Source of the DNA: Rickettsiales bacterium
Lineage (GTDB): Bacteria > Pseudomonadota > Alphaproteobacteria > Methylaequorales > Methylaequoraceae
Reading direction: 5' to 3'
Length of the DNA stretch: 41,846 nucleotides
Assembly (NCBI GenBank): GCA_002689325.1
Contig: NZFP01000017.1
Coordinates: 1 to 41,846, forward strand
Shown here: piece after piece, positions 8,036-17,672 of the stretch
Numbering within the stretch: position 1 is the stretch's first letter
Layout: each line of letters starts with the position of its first letter
The notes under the pieces: generated by a model
Databases searched by the model: none
What the model was told of the DNA's origin: nothing
The model's input: the letters and a program-made list of their open reading frames with translations, nothing else
Made by a program: the position numbers and the translations under genes

Positions 8036-9568
8036 TTATAAGGGGATATTATCGTGTTTTTTCCATGGGTTCTTCAACCTTTTATTTTTAAGCATTTCCA
8101 AAGATCTACAAATTCTTTTTCTTGTTGTATTTGGCATTATCACATCATCTATGAAACCTCTGCTACCAGCTATAAATGGGTTGGCAAGTTTCTCTCTATA
8201 TTCATTTGTTTTTTGATCAATCTTTTCTTTGTTGCCTATTTCACCTCTGAAAATAATCTCAACTGCCCCCTTCGGACCCATAACAGCAATTTCTGCTTGA
8301 GGCCAAGCATAATTTACATCTCCTCTTAAATGTTTAGAACTCATTACATCATAAGCTCCACCATAAGCCTTTCTTGTAATTATAGTTATTTTAGGAACGG
8401 TAGCTTCTGCAAATGCAAAAAGTAGTTTAGCCCCATGTTTTATTATTCCATTATACTCCTGCGAAGTTCCTGGAAGAAAACCAGGAACATCAACAAAGGT
8501 TATAATTGGTATGTTAAAACAGTCACAGAACCTAACAAACCTAGCTGCTTTGCGAGCCGAATTATTATCTAAGCAACCAGCTAAAACCATTGGTTGATTG
8601 GCAACAATCCCAACTGGAGAGCCTGTCATACGAGCAAAACCAGTAATTATATTAGCTGCATAATCTGGTTGAGTCTCAAAAAAATCTCTATCATCGACTA
8701 CTTTTGTTATTAATTCCTTCATATCATAAGGTTTATTTGAATTCTCAGGGACAAGAGTGTCGAGAGAAAGTTCTAATCTATCAGCTGGATCATCAGAGGG
8801 TCTGGTAGGAGGACTCTCTTTATTAGAGGAAGGTAAAAAACCCATAAATCTTCTAAGTTGAAATAATGCCTCCACATCGTTTTCGAAAGCTAAATCAGCA
8901 ACGCCTGACTTTTTAGTGTGTGTTGTAGCCCCTCCTAATTCTTCATGACTGACTTCTTCATGAGTAACTGTTTTGAGAACATCAGGACCAGTTACAAACA
9001 TATATGAAGTATCCTTTACCATAAAAATAAAGTCAGTCATTGCTGGACTATAAACAGCACCACCAGCACAGGGACCCATAATTACAGAAACTTGAGGAAT
9101 TACACCAGATGACAATACATTTCTTTGAAAAACCTCTGCATATCCTGCAAGTGAAGCAACACCTTCTTGAATTCTAGCTCCACCAGAATCGTTTAATCCT
9201 ATCACAGGGGCACCAACTTGTAGTGCTTTATCCATAATTTTACATATTTTCTCAGCGTGAGACTCTGATAGGGATCCACCAAAAACAGTAAAATCCTGAC
9301 TAAAAACAAAAGTCAATCTACCGTTAATTGTACCATAACCAGTAACCACGCCATCACCAGGTATTTTTTGTTTATCCATTTCAAATTCAGAGCACCTATG
9401 TTCAACAAACATATCCCATTCTTCAAAAGTTCCTTCATCTAATAAAACTTCAATTCTTTCTCTAGAGGTAAGTTTACCTTTTTTGTGCTGAGAATCTTGA
9501 CGTTTTCTTCCACCACCTGCAATTGCAAGTGATCTTTTTTCGTTAAGCTTTTTTAAAATTTCTTTCAT
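8036..9568 (-). CDS. pccB: Propionyl-CoA carboxylase, carboxyltransferase beta subunit
   Basis: This 510-residue crotonase-fold carboxyltransferase moves CO2 from biotin to propionyl-CoA. PCC-beta hallmarks are the N-terminal [30 protein letters not shown], the first oxyanion loop [10 protein letters not shown] near 127-136, and the second, [12 protein letters not shown], near 400-411. The length matches PccB and the partner pccA follows directly, forming pccBA. A 34-base gap upstream holds a 13-base A run (T run in the transcript) and no Shine-Dalgarno sequence, so whether pccBA is continuous with the upstream genes or has its own promoter is unclear. Confidence 0.93.
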   Translation of the reverse strand: MKEILKKLNEKRSLAIAGGGRKRQDSQHKKGKLTSRERIEVLLDEGTFEEWDMFVEHRCSEFEMDKQKIPGDGVVTGYGTINGRLTFVFSQDFTVFGGSLSESHAEKICKIMDKALQVGAPVIGLNDSGGARIQEGVASLAGYAEVFQRNVLSSGVIPQVSVIMGPCAGGAVYSPAMTDFIFMVKDTSYMFVTGPDVLKTVTHEEVSHEELGGATTHTKKSGVADLAFENDVEALFQLRRFMGFLPSSNKESPPTRPSDDPADRLELSLDTLVPENSNKPYDMKELITKVVDDRDFFETQPDYAANIITGFARMTGSPVGIVANQPMVLAGCLDNNSARKAARFVRFCDCFNIPIITFVDVPGFLPGTSQEYNGIIKHGAKLLFAFAEATVPKITIITRKAYGGAYDVMSSKHLRGDVNYAWPQAEIAVMGPKGAVEIIFRGEIGNKEKIDQKTNEYREKLANPFIAGSRGFIDDVIMPNTTRKRICRSLEMLKNKRLKNPWKKHDNIPL

Positions 9569-9602
9569 GATTAAAATTGAAACTATATCAAAAAAAAAAA
9601 AA

Positions 9603-10274
9603 TTAATTTACATTTTTTAAAAAAAAAGAAATTTTTTTTAGACTAGATAAGTAGTATTGATCGTTTTTTTTTTGTTCGTCAACATATCCCCAATGATTTT
9701 GCTGAAACTTATTTTCGAGATTTATTAATCTAAAAAATTCAGGAATATTAACTTTATTTTCTAAAAAAAAATAACTCAAAATCACTGATTTACTTATACC
9801 TGAAAGCTTAAATAATGCTGTTAGATAAAAATTATTTAATTTTTGAATAAATTTTTTAAAAAATTTTTTGTCTAAATGATGGTTAGCATTTTCTATGAAG
9901 CCTTCAATTACTTTTAATTTCATATTAAATGATTCATTAAACTTATTAATAAAAGGATCATATTTTTTATTCATTAATTTTAGCAATATTTGATCATCAA
10001 AATACCTATAAAGTAATAGGTCAAAATCCAAATTTTTTAACAACTTTAAAACAATCTCATTAATTAGTTTTTTATCAAGACTACTCGCAAACATAGTTAA
10101 ACCAAGAATTGAGAATTGATCTGGTTTAACTTCTTTTTTTCTTAAATCTTTAAGTATTAATTCAGCATGTTTTAAGTTAATTGCTACTAGTGGATTATTA
10201 TCAGAAACTTTTATTAAGGAATCATTTTTATAGAATATAAAAAAATCATCATTACTTTTGTAAGAAAATTTCAT
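9603..10274 (-). CDS. ATP12 family F1-ATPase assembly chaperone (divergent)
   Basis: The 223-residue protein is highly Lys/Asn/Phe-rich but keeps the ATP12 pattern in order: DLLLYR (85-90), YDPFINKF (105-112), KVIEGF (121-126), [11 protein letters not shown] (157-167), [15 protein letters not shown] (186-200). The closing WG...E stretch is the most conserved part of the family. ATP12 binds the F1 alpha subunit before it joins the ATP synthase hexamer; bacterial homologues are found mainly in alphaproteobacteria, often beside an RluC-type gene, as here. Its ATG overlaps the stop of that gene as TAATG. The ATP synthase genes themselves are not in the window. The call rests on pattern matching by eye. 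Confidence 0.8.
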   Translation of the reverse strand: MKFSYKSNDDFFIFYKNDSLIKVSDNNPLVAINLKHAELILKDLRKKEVKPDQFSILGLTMFASSLDKKLINEIVLKLLKNLDFDLLLYRYFDDQILLKLMNKKYDPFINKFNESFNMKLKVIEGFIENANHHLDKKFFKKFIQKLNNFYLTALFKLSGISKSVILSYFFLENKVNIPEFFRLINLENKFQQNHWGYVDEQKKNDQYYLSSLKKISFFLKNVN

Positions 10275-11212
10275 TAATCTTCTTTCAATTGATTAAGATA
10301 GTTTTTTATCCTTGAAATAGAATAATTCATTTCTTCTAATTTTTTCTCAAAATAAAATGGAGGAGCGGCAAATAAATCATACTTATTCGACGGTTCATTA
10401 AATCTTATAGAAAGTGAATGTAAGAAAAAATTTTGGCTTTTAATTTTTTTTTTAAAACCGAACCCAAATTTTTCATCACCAATAATCGGATGTCCAATAG
10501 ATGAAAAATGTCTTCTTAATTGATTTTTTCTACCGGTAACAGGGTGTGCTAATACTAAAGAAGAGTTTTTTCTTGTTTTTAATATTGAAAAAAGAGTAAG
10601 TGACTCTTGGTCTTTGTTGTTAATTTTAATTGGTGTATCTATTAACCCACCCTTGATATCTGGAAATCCATGAACTAAAAGCAAATAATTTTTTGTTACA
10701 CTTCTATTCCTGAATAGTTTAGTTAGAAACTGTGCATACTCTAAGTTTCTTGCAACTATAAGTAAGCCAGATGTATCTTTATCTATTCTATGAACTAGTT
10801 TAGGCTTATTAGAATTTCTAAATTTTAAATACTCCAAAACATCATCTAAACTAATCTTTATTTTTGATCCACCTTGTACTGGAAAACCACTTGGTTTATT
10901 AAAAGCAATAAAGTTTTTATTCTTAAGTATTATCCAGCCCTTTACCTCTTCTATTACTTTTTGATCAACGTTAATTTTTTTTTTCTGTGTATTAATAGAA
11001 ATATCAAAATATAACTTAATAGAATCACCATTTTTTAAAAAATATGAATTATTAATTTTTTTTCCATTTACTTTGAGCTGGCCTTTTCTTATTATTTTAC
11101 AGATTATGGGGTAGCTAATTGAGGTTAACTTTTTTTTTAAAAAATAATCAATTCTTTTATTGTTATAATCAGCTCCGACTATCCACTCATCTTCATTGGA
11201 ATTTTTAATCAT
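10274..11212 (-). CDS. rluC: RluC/RluD-type 23S rRNA pseudouridine synthase
   Basis: The 312-residue protein has an N-terminal S4-like RNA-binding domain (about 18-75) and a pseudouridine synthase domain of the RluA/RluC/RluD family. The catalytic motif HRIDKDTSGLLIVARN holds Asp144. AFNKPSGFPVQGG (103-115) and GRKNQLRRHF are further family motifs. It isomerises uridines in rRNA; I cannot tell by eye exactly which 23S positions. It starts 16 bases past rplQ in the same direction, so it may be read from the ribosomal operon, and it is translationally coupled to the ATP12 gene. Confidence 0.88.
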   Translation of the reverse strand: MIKNSNEDEWIVGADYNNKRIDYFLKKKLTSISYPIICKIIRKGQLKVNGKKINNSYFLKNGDSIKLYFDISINTQKKKINVDQKVIEEVKGWIILKNKNFIAFNKPSGFPVQGGSKIKISLDDVLEYLKFRNSNKPKLVHRIDKDTSGLLIVARNLEYAQFLTKLFRNRSVTKNYLLLVHGFPDIKGGLIDTPIKINNKDQESLTLFSILKTRKNSSLVLAHPVTGRKNQLRRHFSSIGHPIIGDEKFGFGFKKKIKSQNFFLHSLSIRFNEPSNKYDLFAAPPFYFEKKLEEMNYSISRIKNYLNQLKED

Positions 11213-11228
11213 TAAAAAGCATTAAAAC

Positions 11229-11789
11229 CTAGTCTTTAGAATCTTTTTCTTTCTTTTTTGAACTTGTAGTTTGTTTTGTATTTTCTAACTTATCTTCAAC
11301 TACCTTTTTATTTTTTTCTTTATCCTTTATTTGAGCTTCATCATTTGTGACTTTTTCCTGAGGTGTTTCTTGTTCACCTTGTTTTCTCTGTTCTTCAACT
11401 CTTTTTTTATCGGCATATCCTTTAGCTGATATATCTCTATCAACAAGTTCAATTATTGCTTTTGGAGCAGCATCTCCATACCTAAATCCAGACCTAAGAA
11501 CTCTGGTATACCCTCCTTTTCGGTTGGCATATCTTTTTGCAAGAACATCAAAAACTTTATTTACAAGTATATTATCTCTAAGAAAGCTAAAAACCTTTCT
11601 TCGAGAGTGCAAACTATTTTTCTTACCTGAGTGTACTATTTTTTCTACAAATGGTTTGAGCTCTTTTGCTTTAGGTAGAGTTGTCTCTATTTGTTCATTA
11701 GTTAAAAGAGATTTAGTAAGATTTTTCAATAAAGCCATTCTATGACTAGTTTTTCTATTAAGCTTTCTTCCTGAAATTCTATGTCTCAT
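11229..11789 (-). CDS. rplQ: 50S ribosomal protein L17 with long charged C-terminal tail
   Basis: Residues 1-120 are canonical L17: MRHRISGRKLNRKTSHR at the start, LLTNEQIETTLPKAKELK in the middle, and GFRYGDAAPKAIIELVDRD at the end. The remaining 65 or so residues form a Lys/Glu/Gln-rich, probably disordered tail absent from E. coli L17 (127 residues). L17 sits near the exit of the peptide tunnel. rplQ is the last gene of the alpha operon after rpoA, with 15 bases between them. Similar low-complexity tails occur on S5, L15 and L3 in this window. Confidence 0.95.
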   Translation of the reverse strand: MRHRISGRKLNRKTSHRMALLKNLTKSLLTNEQIETTLPKAKELKPFVEKIVHSGKKNSLHSRRKVFSFLRDNILVNKVFDVLAKRYANRKGGYTRVLRSGFRYGDAAPKAIIELVDRDISAKGYADKKRVEEQRKQGEQETPQEKVTNDEAQIKDKEKNKKVVEDKLENTKQTTSSKKKEKDSKD

Positions 11790-11804
11790 GTTTCATTTCC
11801 TATT

Positions 11805-12827
11805 TTAGTATGGGTCATCAAGTTTTTTTCTGATATCTTCAATATTTTCTGGAGGCCAACCCTCAATCTTCATTCCTAATTCTAAGCTCATAGTTGCCAA
11901 AATCTCTTTAATTTCGTTTAACGATTTTCTACCAAAATTTGGAGTTCTAAGCATTTCTGATTCTGTTTTTTGAACCAAATCACCAATATAAATTATTTCG
12001 TCATTTTTCAGACAATTTGCTGATCTCACAGAAAGTTCAAGTTCTTCAACCTTCCTCAAAAGATTTACATTAAGTTGAGGTTCTTCTTTTGTTGGAGCAA
12101 CAACTTCCTCAACAGGATCTTCAAAATTGATAAACATTTTTAATTGTTCATCGATTATTCTTGCAGCATATGCAACGGAATCCTCTGGCACAACTGAGCC
12201 ATCTGTTTCAATTTGCATTATTAATTTGTCATAATCAGTAACCTGACCAATTCTTGAATTTTCTACTTTAAATGAAACTTTTCTAACTGGTGAAAAAAAG
12301 GAATCTATAAAAATTGTCCCTAATGGTGCGTCATCATCACCATTACTATGTTTTATAGCAGGAACATATCCTTTACCTTCATCAACATTTAAAGTCATGT
12401 CAATTTTTGCTTTTGAGTCAAGGGTACATATGTGCAAATCTTTATTTAGCACTTCAACATGAGCACCACATTCAATATCACTGGCTTTGATCTCTTTGGG
12501 TCCATTTGCTTTTATGTAAATTTTTGAGGATTCAACATCATTTAGTTTTAAGGCTAATTGTTTTATGTTAAGAATTATTTCTGTAACATCTTCAATTATT
12601 CCAGGTATAGAAGAGAATTCATGGGTAACTCCCTCAATTTTAATAGAAGTGACAGCTGCCCCTCTAATTGATGATAATAGAACTCGTCTAAGCATATTAC
12701 CTAGCGTTTGCCCATACCCGCTTTCTAAGGGTTCGGCTACAAGTTCTGCTGAATTAAAACTGTCTTTTTCTTTATTAAACTCAATCTTTTTTGGTTTGAT
12801 TAAACCTTTCCAATTTTTATTTATCAA
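11805..12827 (-). CDS. rpoA: RNA polymerase alpha subunit
   Basis: The 340-residue alpha subunit nucleates RNA polymerase assembly. The N-terminal dimerisation domain (about 1-235) includes [23 protein letters not shown]-like features and the conserved [11 protein letters not shown] segment. The C-terminal domain (about 255-330) carries [13 protein letters not shown] with the Arg used for UP-element DNA contact, then [15 protein letters not shown]. The start codon is TTG at 12827: the resulting [14 protein letters not shown] matches other RpoA N-termini, and a good AGAGG Shine-Dalgarno sequence lies seven bases upstream. It sits between rpsK and rplQ as in the usual alpha operon, but without rpsD. 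Confidence 0.97.
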   Translation of the reverse strand: MINKNWKGLIKPKKIEFNKEKDSFNSAELVAEPLESGYGQTLGNMLRRVLLSSIRGAAVTSIKIEGVTHEFSSIPGIIEDVTEIILNIKQLALKLNDVESSKIYIKANGPKEIKASDIECGAHVEVLNKDLHICTLDSKAKIDMTLNVDEGKGYVPAIKHSNGDDDAPLGTIFIDSFFSPVRKVSFKVENSRIGQVTDYDKLIMQIETDGSVVPEDSVAYAARIIDEQLKMFINFEDPVEEVVAPTKEEPQLNVNLLRKVEELELSVRSANCLKNDEIIYIGDLVQKTESEMLRTPNFGRKSLNEIKEILATMSLELGMKIEGWPPENIEDIRKKLDDPY

Positions 12828-12854
12828 TCTTTACCTCTCTAATTAAAATTTCTA

Positions 12855-13241
12855 TTAAACTCTTCTTTTTTTTGAAGGTCTGCACCCATTGTGTGGAATG
12901 GGTGTTATATCTTTAATGACAGTGATAGTTAACCCTGTTGATCCCAATGCCCTGATAGCTGATTCTCTACCATTACCTGGACCTTTGATAACAATTTCAA
13001 TGTGCTTCATACCATTTTCAATAGCTTTCTTTCCAGCCTCTTCGGCAGCAAGCTGTGCTGCGAAAGGAGTAGATTTTCTGGAACCTTTAAATCCTTTGTT
13101 ACCGGAGGATGACCATGAAATTGTATTACCTGAAGTATCTGTAATTGTAATAATAGTATTATTAAAGGTAGAATTTATATGCGCTATTCCAGATGGAATG
13201 TTTTTTTTGAGTTTTTTTTTTTTTGTTTTATTTATCGCCAT
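12855..13241 (-). CDS. rpsK: 30S ribosomal protein S11
   Basis: The 128-residue S11 has the family core [18 protein letters not shown], the turn [20 protein letters not shown] and the C-terminal [11 protein letters not shown], all typical. It binds the platform of the small subunit near the 3' end of 16S rRNA, close to the mRNA exit. It follows rpsM after five bases and precedes rpoA by 27 bases, the normal alpha-operon order. Its N-terminus is very rich in lysine. Confidence 0.97.
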   Translation of the reverse strand: MAINKTKKKKLKKNIPSGIAHINSTFNNTIITITDTSGNTISWSSSGNKGFKGSRKSTPFAAQLAAEEAGKKAIENGMKHIEIVIKGPGNGRESAIRALGSTGLTITVIKDITPIPHNGCRPSKKRRV

Positions 13242-13246
13242 TCGGA

Positions 13247-13621
13247 TCAGACTGCTTTCTTCTTACCAGCGATTGGTATCGCTTTACCTTTTCTCGTTCT
13301 TGCATTAGTATGGGTTCTTTGACCTCTTACAGGAAGCTTATTTCGATGTCTCAAACCTCTGTAACAACCTAGATCTGTTAATCTCTTTATATTATTGGAG
13401 ACCGATCTTCTTAAATCACCCTCAACTAAATAGCCTTTATCAATGCATTCTCTAATTTTAATGATTTCATCCTCTGTTAGATCATTGACTCTCTTATTTT
13501 TATCAATAGATACTTTTGTGCAAATATCATCTGCGTACTTTTTGCCAATTCCTAAAATATAGGTAAGTGCAATTAATAATCTTTTAGAGCTGGGAACATT
13601 TACACCCGCTAATCTCGCCAC
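13247..13621 (-). CDS. rpsM: 30S ribosomal protein S13
   Basis: The 124-residue S13 begins [26 protein letters not shown] and ends with the tRNA-contacting tail [24 protein letters not shown]. Its head domain contacts 16S rRNA and the P-site tRNA and forms bridges to the 50S subunit. It lies 46 bases downstream of adk with an AGGGG Shine-Dalgarno sequence. No rpmJ or infA gene lies between secY and rpsM. Confidence 0.97.
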   Translation of the reverse strand: MARLAGVNVPSSKRLLIALTYILGIGKKYADDICTKVSIDKNKRVNDLTEDEIIKIRECIDKGYLVEGDLRRSVSNNIKRLTDLGCYRGLRHRNKLPVRGQRTHTNARTRKGKAIPIAGKKKAV

Positions 13622-13667
13622 ATTTAACCCCTAATAATACAAATCTGGATTATATTTTTTTTTTTTT

Positions 13668-14255
13668 TTAAGTCAACACCGTCGGACTAATAATCTTTAA
13701 TATTTCCTTGTTTACATTCTCAATTGACTCCATACCATTAATTGCATTAAGAATATTTTTTTTTTTATAAAAATCAACGATTGGTAATGTATTATTTTTA
13801 TAGACCTCAATCCTTTTCAGAAGAGTCTCTAAATTGTCATCCGAACGTTTGACATCAACTGACTCAGCAATTCTGTTTTGAATTCTTTCTTCCAAAATTT
13901 TAAAATCAACTTCAAACAATATTGCGTGATCTAAATCAATCGAAGATTCTCTCAATGATTGATCCAATACCTCTGCCTGATTAATGTTTCTAGGAAAACC
14001 ATCAAAAACTATGTTTTCATCCTTTAAACTTAAAACTTTATTAATTATCAAGTTTATAACAATTTCATCTGTTACTAAATCACCTCTTTGCATGATTTCA
14101 TTTATTTCTTTACCATATGGTGAATTTTTATTCATAGTCTGTTCTCTTAGTAAATCACCGGTTGAAAGTTGAAAAAAACTAAATTTATCGACCAGGATTT
14201 TGGATTGAGTTCCTTTTCCACATCCTGGTGGACCTAAAAGAACAATTTTTTTCAT
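13668..14255 (-). CDS. adk: Adenylate kinase, short-LID form
   Basis: The 195-residue enzyme interconverts ATP, AMP and ADP. The P-loop GPPGCGKGT is at 8-16, the AMP-binding LSTGDLLRE follows near 30, and FDGFPRNINQAE is the NMP-side signature. The LID region between IQNRIAE and RSDDNLETLLKR is short, lacking the longer lid insertion and any zinc cysteines; this explains the length being below the 214 of E. coli. The ATG follows the secY stop codon with no gap (TAGATG). The secY-adk-rpsM order is typical of alphaproteobacteria. Confidence 0.96.
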   Translation of the reverse strand: MKKIVLLGPPGCGKGTQSKILVDKFSFFQLSTGDLLREQTMNKNSPYGKEINEIMQRGDLVTDEIVINLIINKVLSLKDENIVFDGFPRNINQAEVLDQSLRESSIDLDHAILFEVDFKILEERIQNRIAESVDVKRSDDNLETLLKRIEVYKNNTLPIVDFYKKKNILNAINGMESIENVNKEILKIISPTVLT

Positions 14256-15596
14256 CTATCTTCTTCTCAGATTTGACTTTCTAATCAAACCCTCATATTG
14301 ATGAGCTAAAAGGTATGACTGAATTTGGTTGACTGTATCCATTGTCACACTCACAACAATTAATAAGCTTGTACCACCAAAGTAAAAAGGGACTTTGTAT
14401 TTTGAAATTAAAAGTTCCGGTAATAAGCATATAAAAGAGAGGTAAATGGAACCAATAACTGTCAGACGTGTAAGAACAAAGTCTAAGTAATTCGCCGTAT
14501 TTTCACCTGGTCTTATACCTGGGATGAAGCCTCCATATTTTTTCAAATTATCAGCTGTATCTTTAGGGTTAAAAACTATTGCAGTGTAAAAGAAAGCAAA
14601 AAAAACTATCATTGCAGTGTAAAGTGACAAATAAACTGGATGACCTCGGCTAAGAAATTGGCTTAAAACATTTAACCACTCAGGTCCAGAACCAGCATTA
14701 AAGCTAACAAAAGTTATTGGTAATAGTAAAAGTGAACTGGCGAAAATTGGAGGAATTACTCCAGCAGTATTTATCTTAAGAGGAAGGTGAGATGAATCAG
14801 CTACTTTATTTCCTGCACCAGGTTGCCTTTTAGGATATTGAATAGTTATTCGTCTTTGTGCCCTTTCAATAAAAACCATAAAAGCGATAACTGCAACTGA
14901 CATAACTAGTAAAAAAACTATAAAGATTGTAGAGAGTGCTCCAGTTCTGCCAAGTTCAAAAGTTGTACTTAGTGCAACTGGTAATTGTGCAACTATCCCA
15001 GTAAAAATAATCAAAGAGATTCCATTTCCTATACCTCTTTGAGTGATTTGCTCACCTAGCCATACCAAAAAGATTGTTCCTGAAACTAGTGTAATCACAG
15101 TGGTAAATCTAAAAAACATTCCTGGGTCAATAACTGCCTGCATACCTTGACTATTAGACATATTTTCAATTCCAACGGCAATACCGTAGCCTTGGACTGT
15201 AGCTAAAAAAACAGTTCCATATCTAGCATATTGATTTATTTTTTTTCTACCAATTTCACCTTCTTTTTTTAATTGTTCAAGCTGGGGAGAAATAACTGTC
15301 AAAAGTTGCATAATAATACTAGCCGATATATATGGCATTATATTTAAAGCAAAGACTGTCATTCGACCTAACGCTCCACCTGCAAACATATCAAACATAC
15401 CTAAAATACCACCAACATTTGCTTTGAATACCTTCTCAAGAGCAACTGGATCTATTCCAGGTAATGGAATATATGACCCTATTCGATAGACAATAAGAGC
15501 GAGAAGTGTAAATAATATTCTTTTTTTTAGATCCTCGGCTTTGGTAATTGATCCTAGGTTAATTCTTGATGCAATTTGTTCAGATACAGATGCCAT
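14256..15596 (-). CDS. secY: Protein translocase channel subunit SecY
   Basis: The 446-residue protein is the ten-helix channel of the Sec translocon in the inner membrane. Recognisable parts are YRIGSYIPLPGIDP in the first helix region, the plug segment following it, FNPKDTADNLKKYGGFIPGIRPG in the conserved cytosolic loop, and repeated hydrophobic helices throughout. Its partner secE is at the far end of the same strand (40703-40885). It lies between rplO and adk; rplO stops six bases earlier. Length and composition are ordinary. Confidence 0.97.
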   Translation of the reverse strand: MASVSEQIASRINLGSITKAEDLKKRILFTLLALIVYRIGSYIPLPGIDPVALEKVFKANVGGILGMFDMFAGGALGRMTVFALNIMPYISASIIMQLLTVISPQLEQLKKEGEIGRKKINQYARYGTVFLATVQGYGIAVGIENMSNSQGMQAVIDPGMFFRFTTVITLVSGTIFLVWLGEQITQRGIGNGISLIIFTGIVAQLPVALSTTFELGRTGALSTIFIVFLLVMSVAVIAFMVFIERAQRRITIQYPKRQPGAGNKVADSSHLPLKINTAGVIPPIFASSLLLLPITFVSFNAGSGPEWLNVLSQFLSRGHPVYLSLYTAMIVFFAFFYTAIVFNPKDTADNLKKYGGFIPGIRPGENTANYLDFVLTRLTVIGSIYLSFICLLPELLISKYKVPFYFGGTSLLIVVSVTMDTVNQIQSYLLAHQYEGLIRKSNLRRR

Positions 15597-15602
15597 TATA
15601 AG

Positions 15603-16259
15603 TTACGGTTTTTTTGAGGGTTTATCTTTAGTGCTTTTAGAGCTTACTTTTGGTTTCTTAGACTCTACTTTTTTATTTAAAAGCTTTTTTCTAGCTGAGG
15701 AAGAAACTAATTCTTTTTTCACGGTTTTTTTGGAATCATCAGATTCTTTATTTTCTTTTAAAACTTTTTTCTTGATATTATTAGACTTACTTGAATTTTC
15801 TTTTTTATATTTAATAATATCAACTTCACCGCCTACCCTTTTAAATTCTTTCAGAGCATTCGCAGAAACAGCATGAGCTTGAACAAATACTGGTTTATCT
15901 AATTTCTTTCCAAACAAAAACTTAATATAAGAATTTTTACTAGATCTTGAAAAATTAACAATTTGTCCGATATCAAGTTTTGCTTTATCTGAGATAATTT
16001 TTTTTTCTAAAAGTTGATTAATAAAATCGGTTTTTAAAATAATTTTTCTATATTTAGATTTTGACTTAAAACCATGTTTCGGCATTCTCATATGAAGAGG
16101 CATTTGTCCACCTTCAAAACCATTTATAGAAACTCCTGTTCTAGATTTTTGTCCTTTCATACCTCTACCGCCAGTTTTCCCTTTACCAGAACCAATACCT
16201 CTGCAAATTCTTTTTCTTTTTGAATTCTCTTTGGTTGTTTTAAATTCATTAAGCTTCAT
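15603..16259 (-). CDS. rplO: 50S ribosomal protein L15 with long basic C-terminal tail
   Basis: Residues 1-150 are standard L15, with [24 protein letters not shown] near the N-terminus written as a Gly/Lys-rich loop at 17-40, [18 protein letters not shown] (48-64) and [14 protein letters not shown]. From about 152 to 218 an extra Lys/Ser-rich, repeat-like tail follows that E. coli L15 (144 residues) does not have. L15 is a late 50S assembly protein. Its ATG overlaps the rpmD stop as TAATG, indicating translational coupling. Confidence 0.95.
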   Translation of the reverse strand: MKLNEFKTTKENSKRKRICRGIGSGKGKTGGRGMKGQKSRTGVSINGFEGGQMPLHMRMPKHGFKSKSKYRKIILKTDFINQLLEKKIISDKAKLDIGQIVNFSRSSKNSYIKFLFGKKLDKPVFVQAHAVSANALKEFKRVGGEVDIIKYKKENSSKSNNIKKKVLKENKESDDSKKTVKKELVSSSARKKLLNKKVESKKPKVSSKSTKDKPSKKP

Positions 16260-16441
16260 TAGTTTACCTTTTCAACTTTTAGAAGGTGTTTAATTTTATC
16301 AATCATACCTAAGATTGATGGATGATCATTGTGAACTTTAACTCTATTAATTTTATTCAACCCAAGTGATATGAGTATTTTTCTTTGTGCAGAATTTCTT
16401 CCAATGGGACTCTTAATTTGCTTAACACTAATTTTTGGCAT
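16259..16441 (-). CDS. rpmD: 50S ribosomal protein L30
   Basis: This 60-residue L30 is identified by [19 protein letters not shown] and the closing helix [13 protein letters not shown] chose the ATG at 16441 (MPKISV), which gives the normal family length; a longer frame starting at 16483 would add 14 residues that overlap rpsE coding sequence. It overlaps the 3' end of rpsE by 14 bases and the rplO start by one base (TAATG), so all three are tightly coupled. Confidence 0.95.
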   Translation of the reverse strand: MPKISVKQIKSPIGRNSAQRKILISLGLNKINRVKVHNDHPSILGMIDKIKHLLKVEKVN

Positions 16442-17312
16442 TATCTGAAACCTCGTTAAATTTTCTTCTTTTAGTAATATCATTAATCTTTAGACCTCTT
16501 CTCATAGCAATTATCTTTGGCGATGATGATGATTTTAATGCTTCAAATGTAGCTCTAACCATATTATGAGGGTTAGAACTTCCAACAGATTTTGCGACAA
16601 TATCCTCTATTCCTAGGGCTTCGAAAACAGCTCTCATAGGCCCCCCTGCTATTACTCCTGTTCCTGATGGTGCGCTTCTTAAATAAACTTTACCTGAATC
16701 AAATCTCCCTTTTATATCATGGTGAAGAGTTTTTCCGTGTCTTAATGGTACTCTTATCATATTAGTCTTAGCTTCATCAGTTGCTTTCTTGATAGCCTCA
16801 GGAACTTCTTTTGCTTTTCCTTTACCATGACCAACCATACCATTACCATCACCTACAACCACCAATGCAGCAAAACTAAACCTTCTTCCACCTTTTACAA
16901 CTTTAGCAACTCTATTAATACTAACAAGCTTTTCAATAAGTTCGTTTTGGTCAGTATTTTTAGATGAAGAATCATCGTTTTTTGTTTCTCTGGAGCTGGT
17001 TGGTGAATCTTTTTTTAAATTTTTAGAACCATTAGTTTTAACAGATAGCTTTGATTTCTTATCTAATTTTGTATCGTCTGATTTTTTATTAGGTTCACCT
17101 TTTTTTTGTACTGTTTTAACTTTTTGATCAACATCTGAAGGAGGGAGGGCAGTAGACGAAGATTCCAAAGAGGTATTCTTTTTTAATTCTTTATTTTTAG
17201 TTGAAAGATGTGTTGCATCTTTAGGCTTATTAGAAGTATCAGCTTTGACAGCCTTTTCGTCCTTTCTAATTTCATTACTTTTTTGTGGTTTATTTTTTAA
17301 ATCATCAGCCAT
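16428..17312 (-). CDS. rpsE: 30S ribosomal protein S5 with about 120-residue N-terminal extension
   Basis: Residues 122-294 form a normal S5: [20 protein letters not shown], the [20 protein letters not shown] loop (split here between two strands of the dsRBD-like domain) and [21 protein letters not shown]5 helps decoding accuracy and mRNA unwinding at the entry channel. The first 120 residues are low-complexity, rich in Lys, Ser, Asp, Asn and Thr. The extension looks real: no alternative start lies near the core, the frame is open throughout, and the ATG at 17312 sits nine bases from the rplR stop. Most S5 proteins are about 165-200 residues. Confidence 0.93.
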   Translation of the reverse strand: MADDLKNKPQKSNEIRKDEKAVKADTSNKPKDATHLSTKNKELKKNTSLESSSTALPPSDVDQKVKTVQKKGEPNKKSDDTKLDKKSKLSVKTNGSKNLKKDSPTSSRETKNDDSSSKNTDQNELIEKLVSINRVAKVVKGGRRFSFAALVVVGDGNGMVGHGKGKAKEVPEAIKKATDEAKTNMIRVPLRHGKTLHHDIKGRFDSGKVYLRSAPSGTGVIAGGPMRAVFEALGIEDIVAKSVGSSNPHNMVRATFEALKSSSSPKIIAMRRGLKINDITKRRKFNEVSDNAKN

Positions 17313-17321
17313 AACATATCC

Positions 17322-17672
17322 TTAAAACTTAACTCCTTTGGATTTCACACCCATTGCGAATTCTTTAACTCGCCCATGAAAAAGATATCCGCCTCTATCA
17401 AAACATATTTTTTTCTCTATTTTTTTTTCTAAAATTTTTTTTCCAAATGACTCGCCAATTTGAAACGCAATTTCCTTAGGCGAGCCTTTAGCGTTCTTAA
17501 ATTCTTTTTGAATAGAGGATGATGATAGTAATGTTTTTCCATTAGAATCATCAATTAGCTGAGCATAAATAAACTTGTTAGATCTAAACAAACTAAGCCT
17601 TAAGTTATCTTTTCTTTTAATTTTAAACCTTACTCTTTGAGTTCTTTTCTTTTTATTAGTCAATGTACTCAT
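17322..17672 (-). CDS. rplR: 50S ribosomal protein L18
   Basis: The 116-residue L18 binds 5S rRNA in the central protuberance with L5. Its marks are the Arg/Lys-rich N-terminus, RLSLFRSNKFIYAQLIDDSNGKT-like first strands (residues 26-48), and the closing FDRGGYLFHGRVKEFA. Its ATG overlaps the rplF stop codon as TAATG. Length and order within the spc-type cluster are normal. Confidence 0.96.
   Translation of the reverse strand: MSTLTNKKKRTQRVRFKIKRKDNLRLSLFRSNKFIYAQLIDDSNGKTLLSSSSIQKEFKNAKGSPKEIAFQIGESFGKKILEKKIEKKICFDRGGYLFHGRVKEFAMGVKSKGVKF

Noticed and set aside
12889-13308. 139-codon plus-strand frame opposite rpsK/rpsM
   Set aside because: It mirrors the conserved rpsK and rpsM genes on the other strand and shows no recognisable domain of its own.
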